This document shows, in pieces, positions 14,445 through 23,068 of a stretch of 64,000 bases of DNA. This stretch comes from Yoonia maritima (GTDB lineage Bacteria; Pseudomonadota; Alphaproteobacteria; Rhodobacterales; Rhodobacteraceae): the NCBI RefSeq assembly GCF_002933395.1, contig NZ_PKFN01000009.1:1-64000 (forward strand), given 5' to 3'. How positions within the stretch are numbered: the stretch's first letter is position 1; each line of letters opens with the position of its first letter. The translations under genes and the position numbers were made by a program. The notes under the pieces are model-generated. The model ran no database searches, had not been told where the DNA came from, and saw only the letters and a list, made by a program, of their open reading frames with translations.

Positions 14445-17021
14445 ATGAACGACATTCAACATTCCGTAAATTCTGGCGACAAAGTTGATCTGACCAATTG
14501 TGATCGTGAACCAATCCATCTGTTGGGCGCCGTGCAGGGGTATGGGTGCTTAATCTCGACATCGAGCGATTTCATGATCAATCATGTATCAGCCAACGTA
14601 CTGGATTTACTTGGGCTAGATCCATCTGTTGTAGTTGGCGGACGGCTGATTGACTTGCTGCCAGCAAGTACGATCCATGACCTAAGGACGAAGCTTCAGC
14701 TGATCAGAATTGATACAGGTGCAGCACGCATTTTTGCGATGGATGTGATGGGAAATGGGGCGCTGTTCGATGTTTCAATCCATCTGTCAGGTCATTCATA
14801 TGTTTTTGAATTTGAACCGAAGGTAAGCACCGAAGATCGTGACGAAATGGCATTGGTTCAACCTCTGTTATCGCGGGTCAAACGTGCCACCGACGTGATC
14901 GGCGCCGCACGCGAGGCGGCAACAGCAATTCAGGTGTTGTCAGGCTTTGATCGCGTGATGGTCTACAAATTTGCGGAAGACAGTTCGGGTGAAGTCATCG
15001 CAGAAAGATGTGGTTCGCAGATGGAGCCTTATCTAGGGCTGCGATACCCAGCAAGCGATATCCCAAAACAGGCCCGAGAGCTGTATAAGCGCAGCCTTTT
15101 GCGTTTGATTGCAGATGTCGATGGTAAAATTTCGCCAATCATTCCGCCTGCAAACCCATCAGGAGAACCGCTCGATCTGTCCTTGTCGGTAACCCGATCA
15201 GTATCACCAATACACCTAGAGTATTTGCACAACATGGGTGTTGGCGCGTCCATGTCTGTTTCTATTTTAAAAGACGGCGAGCTTTGGGGGCTGTTCGCCT
15301 GCCACCATAATTCCCCGCGCTATGTTGACTACGAACGACGTACAGCCATTGAATTGTTTGCGCAGTTCTTTTCCTATGAGCTCTTGCAAAAAAGCGAACA
15401 ACAAATCCGGCAGGAAGAACGCGAAGCGCGGCGTATACATGATCATCTGATGGTCAGACTTTCTAGTGGTGAAGACCTTTATGAAGGTTTCGAAGTTGTG
15501 GCCGATGAGCTTGCTGAAATCATAGAAAGCGACGGGTTAGCTGTTTATTCTGATGGACGGTTTATTGCGCGTGGTTTGACACCCACGCATGAAGAATTCT
15601 TGGGGCTTTCAAGGTTTTTGAATACGGTGCCAACAGGGCAGATATTTACAGCGGAAAACCTTGTATCTGTTTATCCTGCAGCAGATTCTTTTGCAGATCG
15701 TGTTGCAGGTATTCTTGCTGTTCCGATCTCTCGTACACCGCGCGACTATATCGTTTTCTTCCGAAAAGAGGTTACCAAGTCCGTAAATTGGGCGGGCAAC
15801 CCTGAAAAGCCTGTCGAACTTGGGCCAAATGGAGCACGGCTAACCCCCCGTAAGAGCTTTGCCGCATGGCAGGAAATCGTGCACGGCACATCGTCGCCTT
15901 GGACCGATAGCGATAAGCGCTCGGCAGAAGCGTTGCGCGTTTCATTGATCGAAGTGGTTTTGAAACTGACCGACGAGGCAAATTTGGAGCGTCGTAAAGG
16001 CGCTGAAAAACAAGAGCTTCTTATTGCTGAACTGAACCACCGTGTTCGAAATATTCTCAATCTTATCCGCGGCTTGGTGTCCCAGTCCAAGAATGGCGCG
16101 ACGGATATAAGTGCGTATACAGAATTGCTTGATGGTCGCATTCAATCGCTTGCCCGCGCACATGATCAATTGACGCGCAAAGAATGGGAACCCAGCCCTC
16201 TTCGTGAATTGATCGATGTCGAGGTGAGTGCATTTATCAGTGACAAGAGCGGGGCAATGAATGTGACCGGAGATAGCCCCATGCTATCACCCGAGGCGTT
16301 CTCGACTATGGCGCTGGTTATTCACGAGCTGGTCACCAATTCTGCAAAATATGGCGCATTGAAAAGTAACACGGGAACAGTGTCCGTTGATTTGCAAATA
16401 GCAGGGGATGGATCACTCCATATCAAGTGGAAGGAACGTGGCGGGCCCGCTGTTCAGGCGCCCACACGTCGCGGATTTGGGACAACTATTATTGAAAAGA
16501 CGATCCCGCATGAACTCAAAGGTACGGTTGCAACACAATTCCTTCTCACAGGCTTTGAAGCGGCGATTATGATCCCGTCAGGTCATATCACAGCCGGTAC
16601 ACCACACGAGCCAGCAACGGCATACGCGTCACCTAAGCCAGAAAACGTTGAAAGTCAGAATGCGTTGGGCGATGTTTTGGTTGTCGATGATAATATGATC
16701 ATTGCGCTTGATGCATGTGACATCCTAAAAGACCATGGCGCATCAGAAACGCATATGGCGGGATCTGTTGAAGATGCCCTAGCCCTTATCGAAAAAAACA
16801 GCATTACCTTTGCTGTTCTTGACGTAAATCTAGGGTCTCAAACGTCGGTCCCAATCGCAGAGAAACTAGCCGAACAAAACATCCCATTTGTGGTGGCCAC
16901 CGGTTATGGCGATACTGACGCAATCGTTACGTCGTACCCACCAGCGCTTATTGTCAAAAAGCCTTTCACTGCTGAAACGCTCTTGCGAGAGGTGAACGCG
17001 ACTTTTGCTCTACAACGCTGA
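14445..17021 (+). CDS. bphP: Bacteriophytochrome HWE kinase with C-terminal receiver
   Basis: This 858-residue red/far-red light sensor has a PAS domain with the biliverdin-binding Cys19 ('VDLTNCDREPIHLLG'), a GAF domain with the 'YPASDIPKQARELYKR' signature (about 200-215), a PHY domain (to about 500), an HWE-type histidine kinase with 'IAELNHRVRNILNLIRG' (phospho-acceptor His532) and 'VIHELVTNSAKYGAL' as N-box, and a C-terminal receiver (about 741-855) with 'FAVLDVNLGSQ' (Asp793) and 'IVKKPF'. The receiver on the same chain makes it a hybrid kinase without a separate partner gene here. It follows bphO directly and its end overlaps the convergent FAD-protein gene by 12 bases. Confidence 0.93.
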   Translation: MNDIQHSVNSGDKVDLTNCDREPIHLLGAVQGYGCLISTSSDFMINHVSANVLDLLGLDPSVVVGGRLIDLLPASTIHDLRTKLQLIRIDTGAARIFAMDVMGNGALFDVSIHLSGHSYVFEFEPKVSTEDRDEMALVQPLLSRVKRATDVIGAAREAATAIQVLSGFDRVMVYKFAEDSSGEVIAERCGSQMEPYLGLRYPASDIPKQARELYKRSLLRLIADVDGKISPIIPPANPSGEPLDLSLSVTRSVSPIHLEYLHNMGVGASMSVSILKDGELWGLFACHHNSPRYVDYERRTAIELFAQFFSYELLQKSEQQIRQEEREARRIHDHLMVRLSSGEDLYEGFEVVADELAEIIESDGLAVYSDGRFIARGLTPTHEEFLGLSRFLNTVPTGQIFTAENLVSVYPAADSFADRVAGILAVPISRTPRDYIVFFRKEVTKSVNWAGNPEKPVELGPNGARLTPRKSFAAWQEIVHGTSSPWTDSDKRSAEALRVSLIEVVLKLTDEANLERRKGAEKQELLIAELNHRVRNILNLIRGLVSQSKNGATDISAYTELLDGRIQSLARAHDQLTRKEWEPSPLRELIDVEVSAFISDKSGAMNVTGDSPMLSPEAFSTMALVIHELVTNSAKYGALKSNTGTVSVDLQIAGDGSLHIKWKERGGPAVQAPTRRGFGTTIIEKTIPHELKGTVATQFLLTGFEAAIMIPSGHITAGTPHEPATAYASPKPENVESQNALGDVLVVDDNMIIALDACDILKDHGASETHMAGSVEDALALIEKNSITFAVLDVNLGSQTSVPIAEKLAEQNIPFVVATGYGDTDAIVTSYPPALIVKKPFTAETLLREVNATFALQR

Positions 17022-18695
17022 TTCATCCAAAACATCGCAACTTTGCAGCTGCGTTCTATCGACCCGGATAATAACCCCGTCGGCCCAACGTTTGGTGGCT
17101 GCTCCAAAGCAGTCATGAATTGAATCCGCGGCGATGACGCTGCCGAGTGACAAACGCCCCAACATACAAATGCCTGAGGGTGTGTTGTCGTTCTGTCCGA
17201 TCAGTTGACCGTCTGCTTTGGCGCGCGCGCCCAGTCCGTCACAAACTGCACTAATATTCCCCTTCGCCATCAATTTTTCGATTAGCGGGTCTGCAGTCGT
17301 GTCGAGCGCAGGCGAAGGCATTACCGCATCAATCATCACCGATACCGTGATTTCTCTATTTGCGTCGACAAGCTGCCAACCTTCCTCGATCAACCTGATA
17401 CTCGGGTCATCTGCCGCGCATAGGTCAACCACTTCGGCGTCAATGAGCATGATCAGTTCTTTTGCGGATCGCACGGGCGGGCCGTATGAATAGCGCTTCA
17501 ACCCTTCATCAAAGGTGACCAACGCCTTCGCTGTTTCAGGGCTGATCTGCGCAGAGTTGAAACCTGATCTCAGAGCATTTTGCCATTTTCGCCAAAGTTG
17601 GCCAACGACGAAACCAATTGATGGGGGGAGGTCTCCGTCCGCCATGGCAATGCCGGTGCGCAGCGCCTCTGTGGGCGATTGCGTTTCTTGCGAACCCGGC
17701 GCTTCGCGTTCCATTGTCAGCCAATTGCGCACGTCGCCTTCTTTTAGAGGGTTTCCCATCTCTTTCAAAATACGCGCTGCTGGGGCAACCAAAGCTTCAG
17801 ACACAGTCATAATCGCGGTTTCCCGAGATTGGGTTGTCGCTTTCATCAATGCCGCGTCAAAAGATTTCGTCTCGTCCTTGGTTGGGTCAAACATGGTGTC
17901 AAGTTTTGCGTTCGCAGGTTTGGGAACTGGGGCATGGCCGTCCAGTGAGAAAGGTAGAATTTTCGCAGGCTCACTGCCTGAACGCAGGTAGCGCCCGTCT
18001 TCAAATCTCCCCCCTAATCCGCAGGTCAAAATACGTAGAACATCCAGCGTTGAAAGCCCTAATCCACGGATAGCGATATTCTTTCCTGCCCAGTTTTGCG
18101 CGGTCTTCAATAAAGTCGTTCCCGGATAGGCCGCAGACAGTTCACCAGCATTGTTTTGAACATGGTCTGTCCATCGGCCAAGCTGTTCGTCCGGTTTCGT
18201 GGCGGGTTGTCCTTGGGTCAAAAGTACTTCGTGGTAGGGGCCAAAGCGCTGGCGGCCCGTTTCGATCCACCACCCATCGTTTTCGTTTTGGATGTCAGTC
18301 ACCCTTTCGGGGCGCTGCGACAAACACAGCGCCTTTGCATTACGGTCTAGGTCGCGATACCGCGCCTCGAAATATTCGCCAAGTATTGCGCGCGGTGGAA
18401 ATGTATCGGGGTTACCTGACAGTGACGGCCAATCCAGAAACTGACAGACTTGCGCTCCGGGGAACGCTGGCGGTTCAACGGAAATCTCACGGGTTGGAAT
18501 GTTCAGAAGACACAGTTTGCTTTCGTCCGGGCAAAAGTTAGGACCCGCCCCGAGGTGTTTAACCGGGTCGAAGATATCAACGTCAAAGACTAAATCTGTG
18601 TTGCCAAGCTGTGTTGCTAGCGCTTCAAGCGCACCCAAACCGCGTGGTCCCATGCCGACGATGGCAATGCTTGGGCGTTGATTATCTGTTGGCAT
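17010..18695 (-). CDS. FAD-NAD(P)-binding protein (NAD_binding_9 type)
   Basis: This 561-residue protein begins with a dinucleotide-binding fold, 'IAIVGMGPRGLGALEAL', of the FAD-NAD(P)-binding family that includes the HpyO-like hydroxylases. Other family blocks are 'GAGPNFCPDESKLCLLNIP' (GAGPNFCPDES, CLLNIPTRE) and 'IAIRGLGLSTLDVLRIL'. The substrate is unknown. I chose the start at MPTDNQ, just before the Rossmann fold, rather than 26 codons upstream. The gene converges on bphP with a 12-base stop overlap. The operon context gives no clear job. Confidence 0.78.
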   Translation of the reverse strand: MPTDNQRPSIAIVGMGPRGLGALEALATQLGNTDLVFDVDIFDPVKHLGAGPNFCPDESKLCLLNIPTREISVEPPAFPGAQVCQFLDWPSLSGNPDTFPPRAILGEYFEARYRDLDRNAKALCLSQRPERVTDIQNENDGWWIETGRQRFGPYHEVLLTQGQPATKPDEQLGRWTDHVQNNAGELSAAYPGTTLLKTAQNWAGKNIAIRGLGLSTLDVLRILTCGLGGRFEDGRYLRSGSEPAKILPFSLDGHAPVPKPANAKLDTMFDPTKDETKSFDAALMKATTQSRETAIMTVSEALVAPAARILKEMGNPLKEGDVRNWLTMEREAPGSQETQSPTEALRTGIAMADGDLPPSIGFVVGQLWRKWQNALRSGFNSAQISPETAKALVTFDEGLKRYSYGPPVRSAKELIMLIDAEVVDLCAADDPSIRLIEEGWQLVDANREITVSVMIDAVMPSPALDTTADPLIEKLMAKGNISAVCDGLGARAKADGQLIGQNDNTPSGICMLGRLSLGSVIAADSIHDCFGAATKRWADGVIIRVDRTQLQSCDVLDESAL

Positions 18696-18753
18696 CGGTG
18701 CCGTCCTTTTATTGCAGCCTCGAACATAAGGCCATTGCGCCGCTACGTTGTAC

Positions 18754-19068
18754 TCAGCGTTTTGAGAAACCACGTTTACTCAGTCGCTTATAGTTCGCAG
18801 AAGTTTTGTTCCCGATTGGGGTGAGCGCACGGGAAAACACTTTTTCAGGGTGATTTCCCTGCAGTGTTGCTTTTGATGCAGCCGCGGCGCTTTGGCGCAG
18901 GGCCTTGGTCTTTTCCGTGATCATTCGCGCGTTTTCGTTTGGCGTTACGGACCAGATTCCGGCCATACCAAGGACCCTGAACCCGATGACAGCTTGGGCT
19001 TCTGCCATCATTTTGCAAGTGGCGAACCCAAGCGACCACATGGCGACGATGTTATTCGGATGTATCAT
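18754..19068 (-). CDS. Small phasin-like helical protein
   Basis: The product (104 residues from MIHPNN) is helical, with 'MMAEAQAVIGFRVLGMAGIW' (MMAEAQAVIG, FRVLGMAGIW) and a basic tail 'NKTSANYKRLSKRG'. It resembles short Rhodobacteraceae proteins sometimes labelled antifreeze or phasin-like; no function is shown. The start has AGGACG 9 bases upstream; a codon at 19125 would extend it by 19 residues. It lies between the FAD-protein gene and the catalase gene on the same strand. Confidence 0.65.
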   Translation of the reverse strand: MIHPNNIVAMWSLGFATCKMMAEAQAVIGFRVLGMAGIWSVTPNENARMITEKTKALRQSAAAASKATLQGNHPEKVFSRALTPIGNKTSANYKRLSKRGFSKR

Positions 19069-19140
19069 AATCGGCGTCCTATCTTGCTGTTGTGCGATAA
19101 GTTGGGAGGTTCCCAACCCTTGCACGATCTGGGCTAACTT

Positions 19141-19174
19141 GCTTTCCGTCGCTCATTCTTTTGCGACGGAAAGC
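19141..19174. repeat. Perfect 12-bp inverted repeat between catalase and phasin-like genes
   Basis: GCTTTCCGTCGC (19141-19152) and GCGACGGAAAGC (19163-19174) are exact reverse complements with a 10-base loop. A smaller hairpin, GTTGGGA-GGT-TCCCAAC, lies at 19101-19117. Neither is followed by a T-run on the minus strand. They may act as an mRNA processing or partial termination signal after the catalase gene. Confidence 0.55.
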
Positions 19175-19270
19175 ACTAGTTCATTGTTTTCATCAAGTAA
19201 GGTAGAAGTGCAAAGTTCGAGGGCTTTACCGTGTAGGTTGCGCCCCTTAGCAGCGCATCAGGGATGTAGA

Positions 19271-20788
19271 TTAACCGCTAATGCTCTTAGCAGACGCAAG
19301 GCCTGGAGCATCCGATGCGCCGCCCAGTTTTTCGCGAACGCCGGCTTCTATTTTGTCACCAGTGTCGCGGTCAATGTTGCGCCAGTATTCGAACGCACGC
19401 TGAAGAACCTTTTCACTAACACCCGCGGTCAAATGTCCAACGACATTGTCGACCAGACGTTTGCGCGCGTCGTCGTCCATAACTTTTCGAACAAGGTTTC
19501 CCGCTTGGGTCCAATCATCATCATCTTCACGAAGGGTATAAGCCTGACGCACCATTTCGCCGTCAGCATGCCATAGACCCGCTTCGTCACCCGGTTCGGG
19601 TTGGGCAGATGGGCCGCCGTAAGAGTTCGGGGCATAGATAGGATCTGCCACATTCACGGTACGCCCCGCACCATCCTTTGAATAGCTGTGGACCGGCGAC
19701 TTGGCGCTGTTCACCGGTATGTGCTTGTAGTTCACGCCCAGCCGTGCCCGGTGGGCGTCAGCATAAGAAAAGCCGCGCGCCAAAAGCATCTTGTCCGGCG
19801 ACAAGCCAATACCCGGAACCATGTTGTTCGGCTCAAATGCTGCTTGTTCGATCTCGGTATGAAAGTCAGTTGGGTTTCGATTCAATGTCAGCGTGCCCAC
19901 TTCCATCAACGGATAATCCGCATGCGGCCATACTTTTGTGAGGTCAAACGGATTGATACGATAGGTCTTGGCATCCTCAAATGGCATCACCTGCCATTTT
20001 AAGGTCCAGCTTGGGTGGTCACCTTTGGCGATCGAGTCAAATAGATCACGACGGTGAAAATCACCGTCAGTCCCTGCAAGTTTGTCCGCTTCATCTTGGC
20101 TGAGGTAAGCGTTCCCGTCACCTTGATTGGTATGGAAGTGGAACTTGACCCAGAATTTCTCTCCCTCAGCATTGATCAGGGAATATGTATGGCTCGAATA
20201 TCCATTCATCTCGCGCCATGTCTTTGGGATACCACGGTCCCCCATAAGATAAGTAACCTGATGCGCACTTTCGGGGGACAAAGTCCAGAAATCCCATTGC
20301 ATGTCATGATCACGCAAATTGTTGTCCGCACGCCGTTTTTGACTGCGGATAAAGTGTTGGAATTTCAATGGGTCACGAATGAAGAATATCGGCGTATTGT
20401 TCCCTACCATGTCAAAGTTACCGTCTTCGGTATACATTTTGACCGAGAAACCGCGCGGATCGCGCCAAGTATCAGGGCTGCCGCGTTCGCCAGCTACGGT
20501 AGAAAAACGCATCACAACATCACATTTCGCACCGGGTTGGAAAATCTTGGCTTTGGTAAACCGCGATACATCTTCCGTCGTTTCAAAGGTACCAAAGGCT
20601 CCAGACCCTTTCGCATGCGGCTGACGTTCGGGGATGCGTTCACGGTTGAAATTGGCCATTTGTTCAAGAAGATAATGGTCGTTCAATACAATTGGCCCGT
20701 CGGGGCCCACAGTAAGTGAGTGCTCATCGCTTTGAACACGTATACCGGCATCAGTTGTTGTCGGCGGTGTGGCTTTATTGCTGGTCAT
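19271..20788 (-). CDS. katA: Monofunctional haem catalase
   Basis: This 505-residue protein is a small-subunit clade 3 catalase, which splits hydrogen peroxide to water and oxygen in the cytoplasm. The N-terminal '[20 protein letters not shown]' ([23 protein letters not shown]) carries the catalytic His, '[20 protein letters not shown]' ([21 protein letters not shown]) is typical, and '[15 protein letters not shown]' (here '[15 protein letters not shown]') contains the haem-ligand Tyr region. I chose the start MTSNKA with AGGCAGG upstream. The gene is intact. It lies inside the IS66-type boundaries, next to the right end. Confidence 0.95.
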   Translation of the reverse strand: MTSNKATPPTTTDAGIRVQSDEHSLTVGPDGPIVLNDHYLLEQMANFNRERIPERQPHAKGSGAFGTFETTEDVSRFTKAKIFQPGAKCDVVMRFSTVAGERGSPDTWRDPRGFSVKMYTEDGNFDMVGNNTPIFFIRDPLKFQHFIRSQKRRADNNLRDHDMQWDFWTLSPESAHQVTYLMGDRGIPKTWREMNGYSSHTYSLINAEGEKFWVKFHFHTNQGDGNAYLSQDEADKLAGTDGDFHRRDLFDSIAKGDHPSWTLKWQVMPFEDAKTYRINPFDLTKVWPHADYPLMEVGTLTLNRNPTDFHTEIEQAAFEPNNMVPGIGLSPDKMLLARGFSYADAHRARLGVNYKHIPVNSAKSPVHSYSKDGAGRTVNVADPIYAPNSYGGPSAQPEPGDEAGLWHADGEMVRQAYTLREDDDDWTQAGNLVRKVMDDDARKRLVDNVVGHLTAGVSEKVLQRAFEYWRNIDRDTGDKIEAGVREKLGGASDAPGLASAKSISG

Positions 20789-21305
20789 GACCTGCCTTTC
20801 CGTGATGGCTTTCAGGAGCTTCAATGTTTACAAACGTGACGAGGCGCTAAAAAGTTCCGCCTAAAGATGATCTAGGATCGACCAGAATCGTGACCTAGGC
20901 CAATCGATGTGACACAATTTCGGACGATCCGGGCATATTGGCGCGTGGAGATATGCTGACGTTCGTGAAGACGTTCAGGCTGTCATTTTTATCCGTTAAA
21001 ACCGCCAATAAATTAGCAACTATACATACTGATAACAGAATTTGGTCATGAGCTGCTATCAAAGTCCGCGACGGACACAGCAGAGCTAGGCGCAATCGCA
21101 GCGAATTGGGGCTTGGCCCCGCAGACTGTGAGTTCGCCCGGTGTCGGGTGTTGCACTTGCAGCGAATGGCGGCAATGCGGGCTGCGACCGCAGCATCGCG
21201 ATCAGTCGCTGGATGTCGGCTTTGGGCCGGATGTGCATAAATTTGCACTTCCGTATTGGCGTACCGCCAATATAGCCCTTGGTTGTTGGTCGCGGAAGAC
21301 ATCAA
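20789..21305. other. Intergenic region between catalase gene and right IS66-type end
   Basis: No convincing gene is seen in this 517-bp stretch, though a short minus-strand frame is open. It must hold the catalase promoter. ATCGTGACCTA occurs at 20887-20897; the same 11 bases occur inverted at 28691-28701 before the capsule-export genes. The part from about 21070 looks like decayed intergenic repeat sequence. Confidence 0.6.
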
Positions 21306-21330
21306 TTAGGGGGTCAGATGCAACGCTTAC
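21306..21330 (-). repeat. IS66-type terminal inverted repeat, right
   Basis: The reverse complement reads GTAAGCGTTGCATCTGACC followed by CCCTAA and matches the left repeat at 145-169 in 24 of 25 bases, with one A/C change. It abuts a fragment of an IS3 transposase gene, which begins within a few bases on the right. Confidence 0.8.
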
Positions 21331-21335
21331 CTGAG

Positions 21336-21437
21336 ATGGTGATCTTTGAGTACATCAACGGCTTCTAGAATCCGCGACGACGTCACTCAGCATTGGGCTG
21401 GAAGAGCCCGGTCGCTTTCGAACGAAAAGTAGCTTAA
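21336..21437 (+). pseudogene. IS3-family transposase OrfB C-terminal remnant
   Basis: Translation from 21339 gives 'VIFEYINGF', a stop (TAG at 21366-21368), then 'NPRRRHSALGWKSPVAFERK' and VA, then TAA. This is the well-known C-terminal tail of IS3-family OrfB ('FEYIEvFYNRRRRHSALG'), with a stop where Tyr is expected. The rest of the gene is missing: the left side ends at the IS66-type repeat. So the remnant is dead and probably was cut by insertion or rearrangement of that element. Confidence 0.82.
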
Positions 21438-21539
21438 ACGAGCACTTGGAGCGGCACGAAACCGCGACAGGTCCAATACGTGTGTCTAGTAGGCTCTGGA
21501 CTCCTCAGAGTTTGAAAATTAATAACAGCAAGAAGTACA

Positions 21540-22232
21540 ATGTCTAAACAAGAATTTAACGAATATCATCATAAGTACTCTAAAACTGTTGAAGACTCGA
21601 TACGGTTCTCGGGTCTTGAGCATAGCTTTTTTCATCTGTCTAAAGCTCACAAATTAAAAGAACTTGTATCGCTCAACTTTGGTGTGACAAACCGTCCTAA
21701 TCTTCTTGACGTTGGATGTGGTGTCGGAGCGCTGCATCCTTATATTGAATCCACATTCGAAAAAATAATTGGCATTGATGTCTCATCAGCCAGCATTATC
21801 GAAGCGGCCAAAAACCATCCCCAGCACTCATATTTACACTACGATGGACAGCGACTTCCTTTTGACGACAATACATTTGATATGACCTTGGCCGTATGTG
21901 TCATGCACCATGTACCAAAAGAACTTTGGGAGAATTTTCTCGCTGAAAAGTCCCGTGTCACGCGCCCGGGTGGAGTTGTTTGTTTAATAGAGCACAATCC
22001 TGTTAATCCGGCCACACGACTTTCGGTTGCCCGGTGTCCCTTTGATGCGGATGCGGTTCTTCTAGGTGCGCGGCAAATGCGACAACGTTTAAAATTTGCT
22101 TCGCTAGATTCCGTATTTAGTGAGCATTTTGTGTTCTTTCCTACAAACAACGCTCCTTTCCGAGCGCTTGAACGAAAATTGAAATGGCTACCGCTAGGGG
22201 CTCAATATTTGGCAGTTGGGAAAAAGAAATAG
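21540..22232 (+). CDS. SAM-dependent methyltransferase (class I)
   Basis: This 230-residue protein has the Rossmann-type methyltransferase motifs: motif I 'NLLDVGCGVGALHPY', acidic 'IIGIDVSSASI', 'RLPFDDNTFDMTLAVCVMHH' (RLPFDDNTFDM, TLAVCVMHHV) and 'RVTRPGGVVCLIEH'. The substrate is unknown; the 'VMHHVPKELWENFL' style is common in methyltransferases of lipid, quinone or glycan pathways. It is AT-richer than the backbone genes and stands alone among broken mobile genes, which points to lateral transfer. A ribosome-binding site (AGCAAGAAG) precedes the ATG. Confidence 0.85.
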   Translation: MSKQEFNEYHHKYSKTVEDSIRFSGLEHSFFHLSKAHKLKELVSLNFGVTNRPNLLDVGCGVGALHPYIESTFEKIIGIDVSSASIIEAAKNHPQHSYLHYDGQRLPFDDNTFDMTLAVCVMHHVPKELWENFLAEKSRVTRPGGVVCLIEHNPVNPATRLSVARCPFDADAVLLGARQMRQRLKFASLDSVFSEHFVFFPTNNAPFRALERKLKWLPLGAQYLAVGKKK

Positions 22233-22549
22233 GGTCTGACCTTCTCGCCGTTAGGCTTCAAAATTGGGGAAGACAGTGTCTACAATACTAGGGGTTATTC
22301 ACTCTTCCGAAACCAAATCCTTCAATACATATCAGTAGTATAGCGCCCAATGGGCCGAAATCGGCGTTTCTACAGAAATGCAAACGCCAAAAGGCAGGAC
22401 AAGGCTCCTTCTAGGACGATGTCCAGTTTGCCTGTTTCTTGGGACGGCTGCAGAATGATGCGGCCAACAAGTGAGCGAAGCGCCTCTTGGGCGGCTTGCT
22501 TCTCGCTTGTTTTTTGAAGGCCGGAGAACTTATAACGTGAACTGGGTGG
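22233..22549. other. Spacer holding recombinase debris (317 bp)
   Basis: Apart from the serine-recombinase tail on the minus strand, nothing else is recognised here. Two direct copies of GGCG-type short repeats are not significant. Confidence 0.5.
22370..22531 (-). pseudogene. Large serine recombinase C-terminal remnant
   Basis: The minus-strand frame reads 'KFSGLQKTSEKQAAQEALRS' (KFSGLQKTSEKQ, AAQEALRSLV), 'GRIILQPSQETG', 'KLDIVLEGALSCLLAFA' and then a stop. This pattern of 'EALRSLIdrIvLtP...leIeLeGaLA.iL.lA' is the usual C-terminal end of large serine recombinases. The catalytic N-terminus and zinc ribbon are absent; on the upstream side the poly-gamma-glutamate hydrolase gene begins. It is therefore a broken relic of an integrated element. 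Confidence 0.65.
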
Positions 22550-23068
22550 ATGATGGCGAACGATAAGTATTCGAGCTTTGAAGAGCTTTACCTTGGCGAG
22601 AAAGATGGGTCCGACTATCTGAGGCAAGCCGTGAAGAAGGCTTCGGATTGTTTGATCATGGCTCCTCATGGAGGCAAAATTGAGCCGGGGACGTCTGAGT
22701 TGGCAAAAGCCGTGGCGAGCGAAGACCATTCCCTGTATCTATTTGAGGGCATTCGAAAAAGACCTCACAGTGATTTGCATGTGACGTCTCATAAGTACGA
22801 CGACGAGGAAGCAATTGAGATTGTCAGCGAGCATGCTGTCGTAGTCGCTTTCCATGGTCGCAGAGACAGCGATGATCCCGCGACTGTTCATGTTGGAGGG
22901 CTGGATGCGGCTACCAGAGACGCCATAATTAACGAACTTGCGTCGGAGGGTTTCGATGTTGCTGTTTTCCAATCGTACCAACTAGCCGGTTGTATGCGTT
23001 CTGGGGTGTCTCTTCGTATAGTCCGAAGTGTAAAGACTGATGGTAAACATCAACGATGTATCGGATGA
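22550..23068 (+). pseudogene. Truncated poly-gamma-glutamate hydrolase family gene
   Basis: The first 140 or so residues match the phage-associated poly-gamma-glutamate hydrolase (DUF867) family: 'YSSFEELYLGEKDGSDY', 'CLIMAPHGGKIEPGTSELAK' (LIMAPHGGKIEPG, TSELAKAVA), 'DHSLYLFEGIRK', 'LHVTSHKYDDEEA', 'VVVAFHGRRD'. The His/Glu residues of the zinc site (HGG, E, H) are there. After 'AVFQSYQLAGC' the expected C-terminal block is replaced by unrelated sequence that is antisense to a transposase relic, so the gene is fused to foreign DNA near 22980 and ends about 40 residues short. Activity is doubtful. Confidence 0.68.

Larger units (their letters stand above)
145..21330 (+). mobile_element. IS66-type element with two cargo blocks (about 21.2 kb)
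   Basis: The ends are matching inverted repeats at 145-169 and 21306-21330 (24 of 25 bases). The interior carries full-length tnpA, tnpB and tnpC of the IS66 family in the correct order and strand, but tnpC lies 10.5 kb beyond tnpB instead of directly after it. The gap holds metal-resistance genes; a further 8 kb with phytochrome and catalase genes lies between tnpC and the right repeat. IS66 elements normally make 8-bp target duplications. The flanks here (TTTACACC left, CTGAGATG right) do not match, so the whole may have been rearranged after insertion, or the two ends may come from different copies. Confidence 0.55.

Noticed and set aside
20895-21305. Open frame of 136 codons on the minus strand
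   Set aside because: No ribosome-binding site, no family resemblance and a composition typical of random reading through an intergenic repeat.
145-21338. 8-bp target duplication for the IS66-type element
   Set aside because: TTTACACC on the left and CTGAGATG on the right do not match, so no duplication is claimed.
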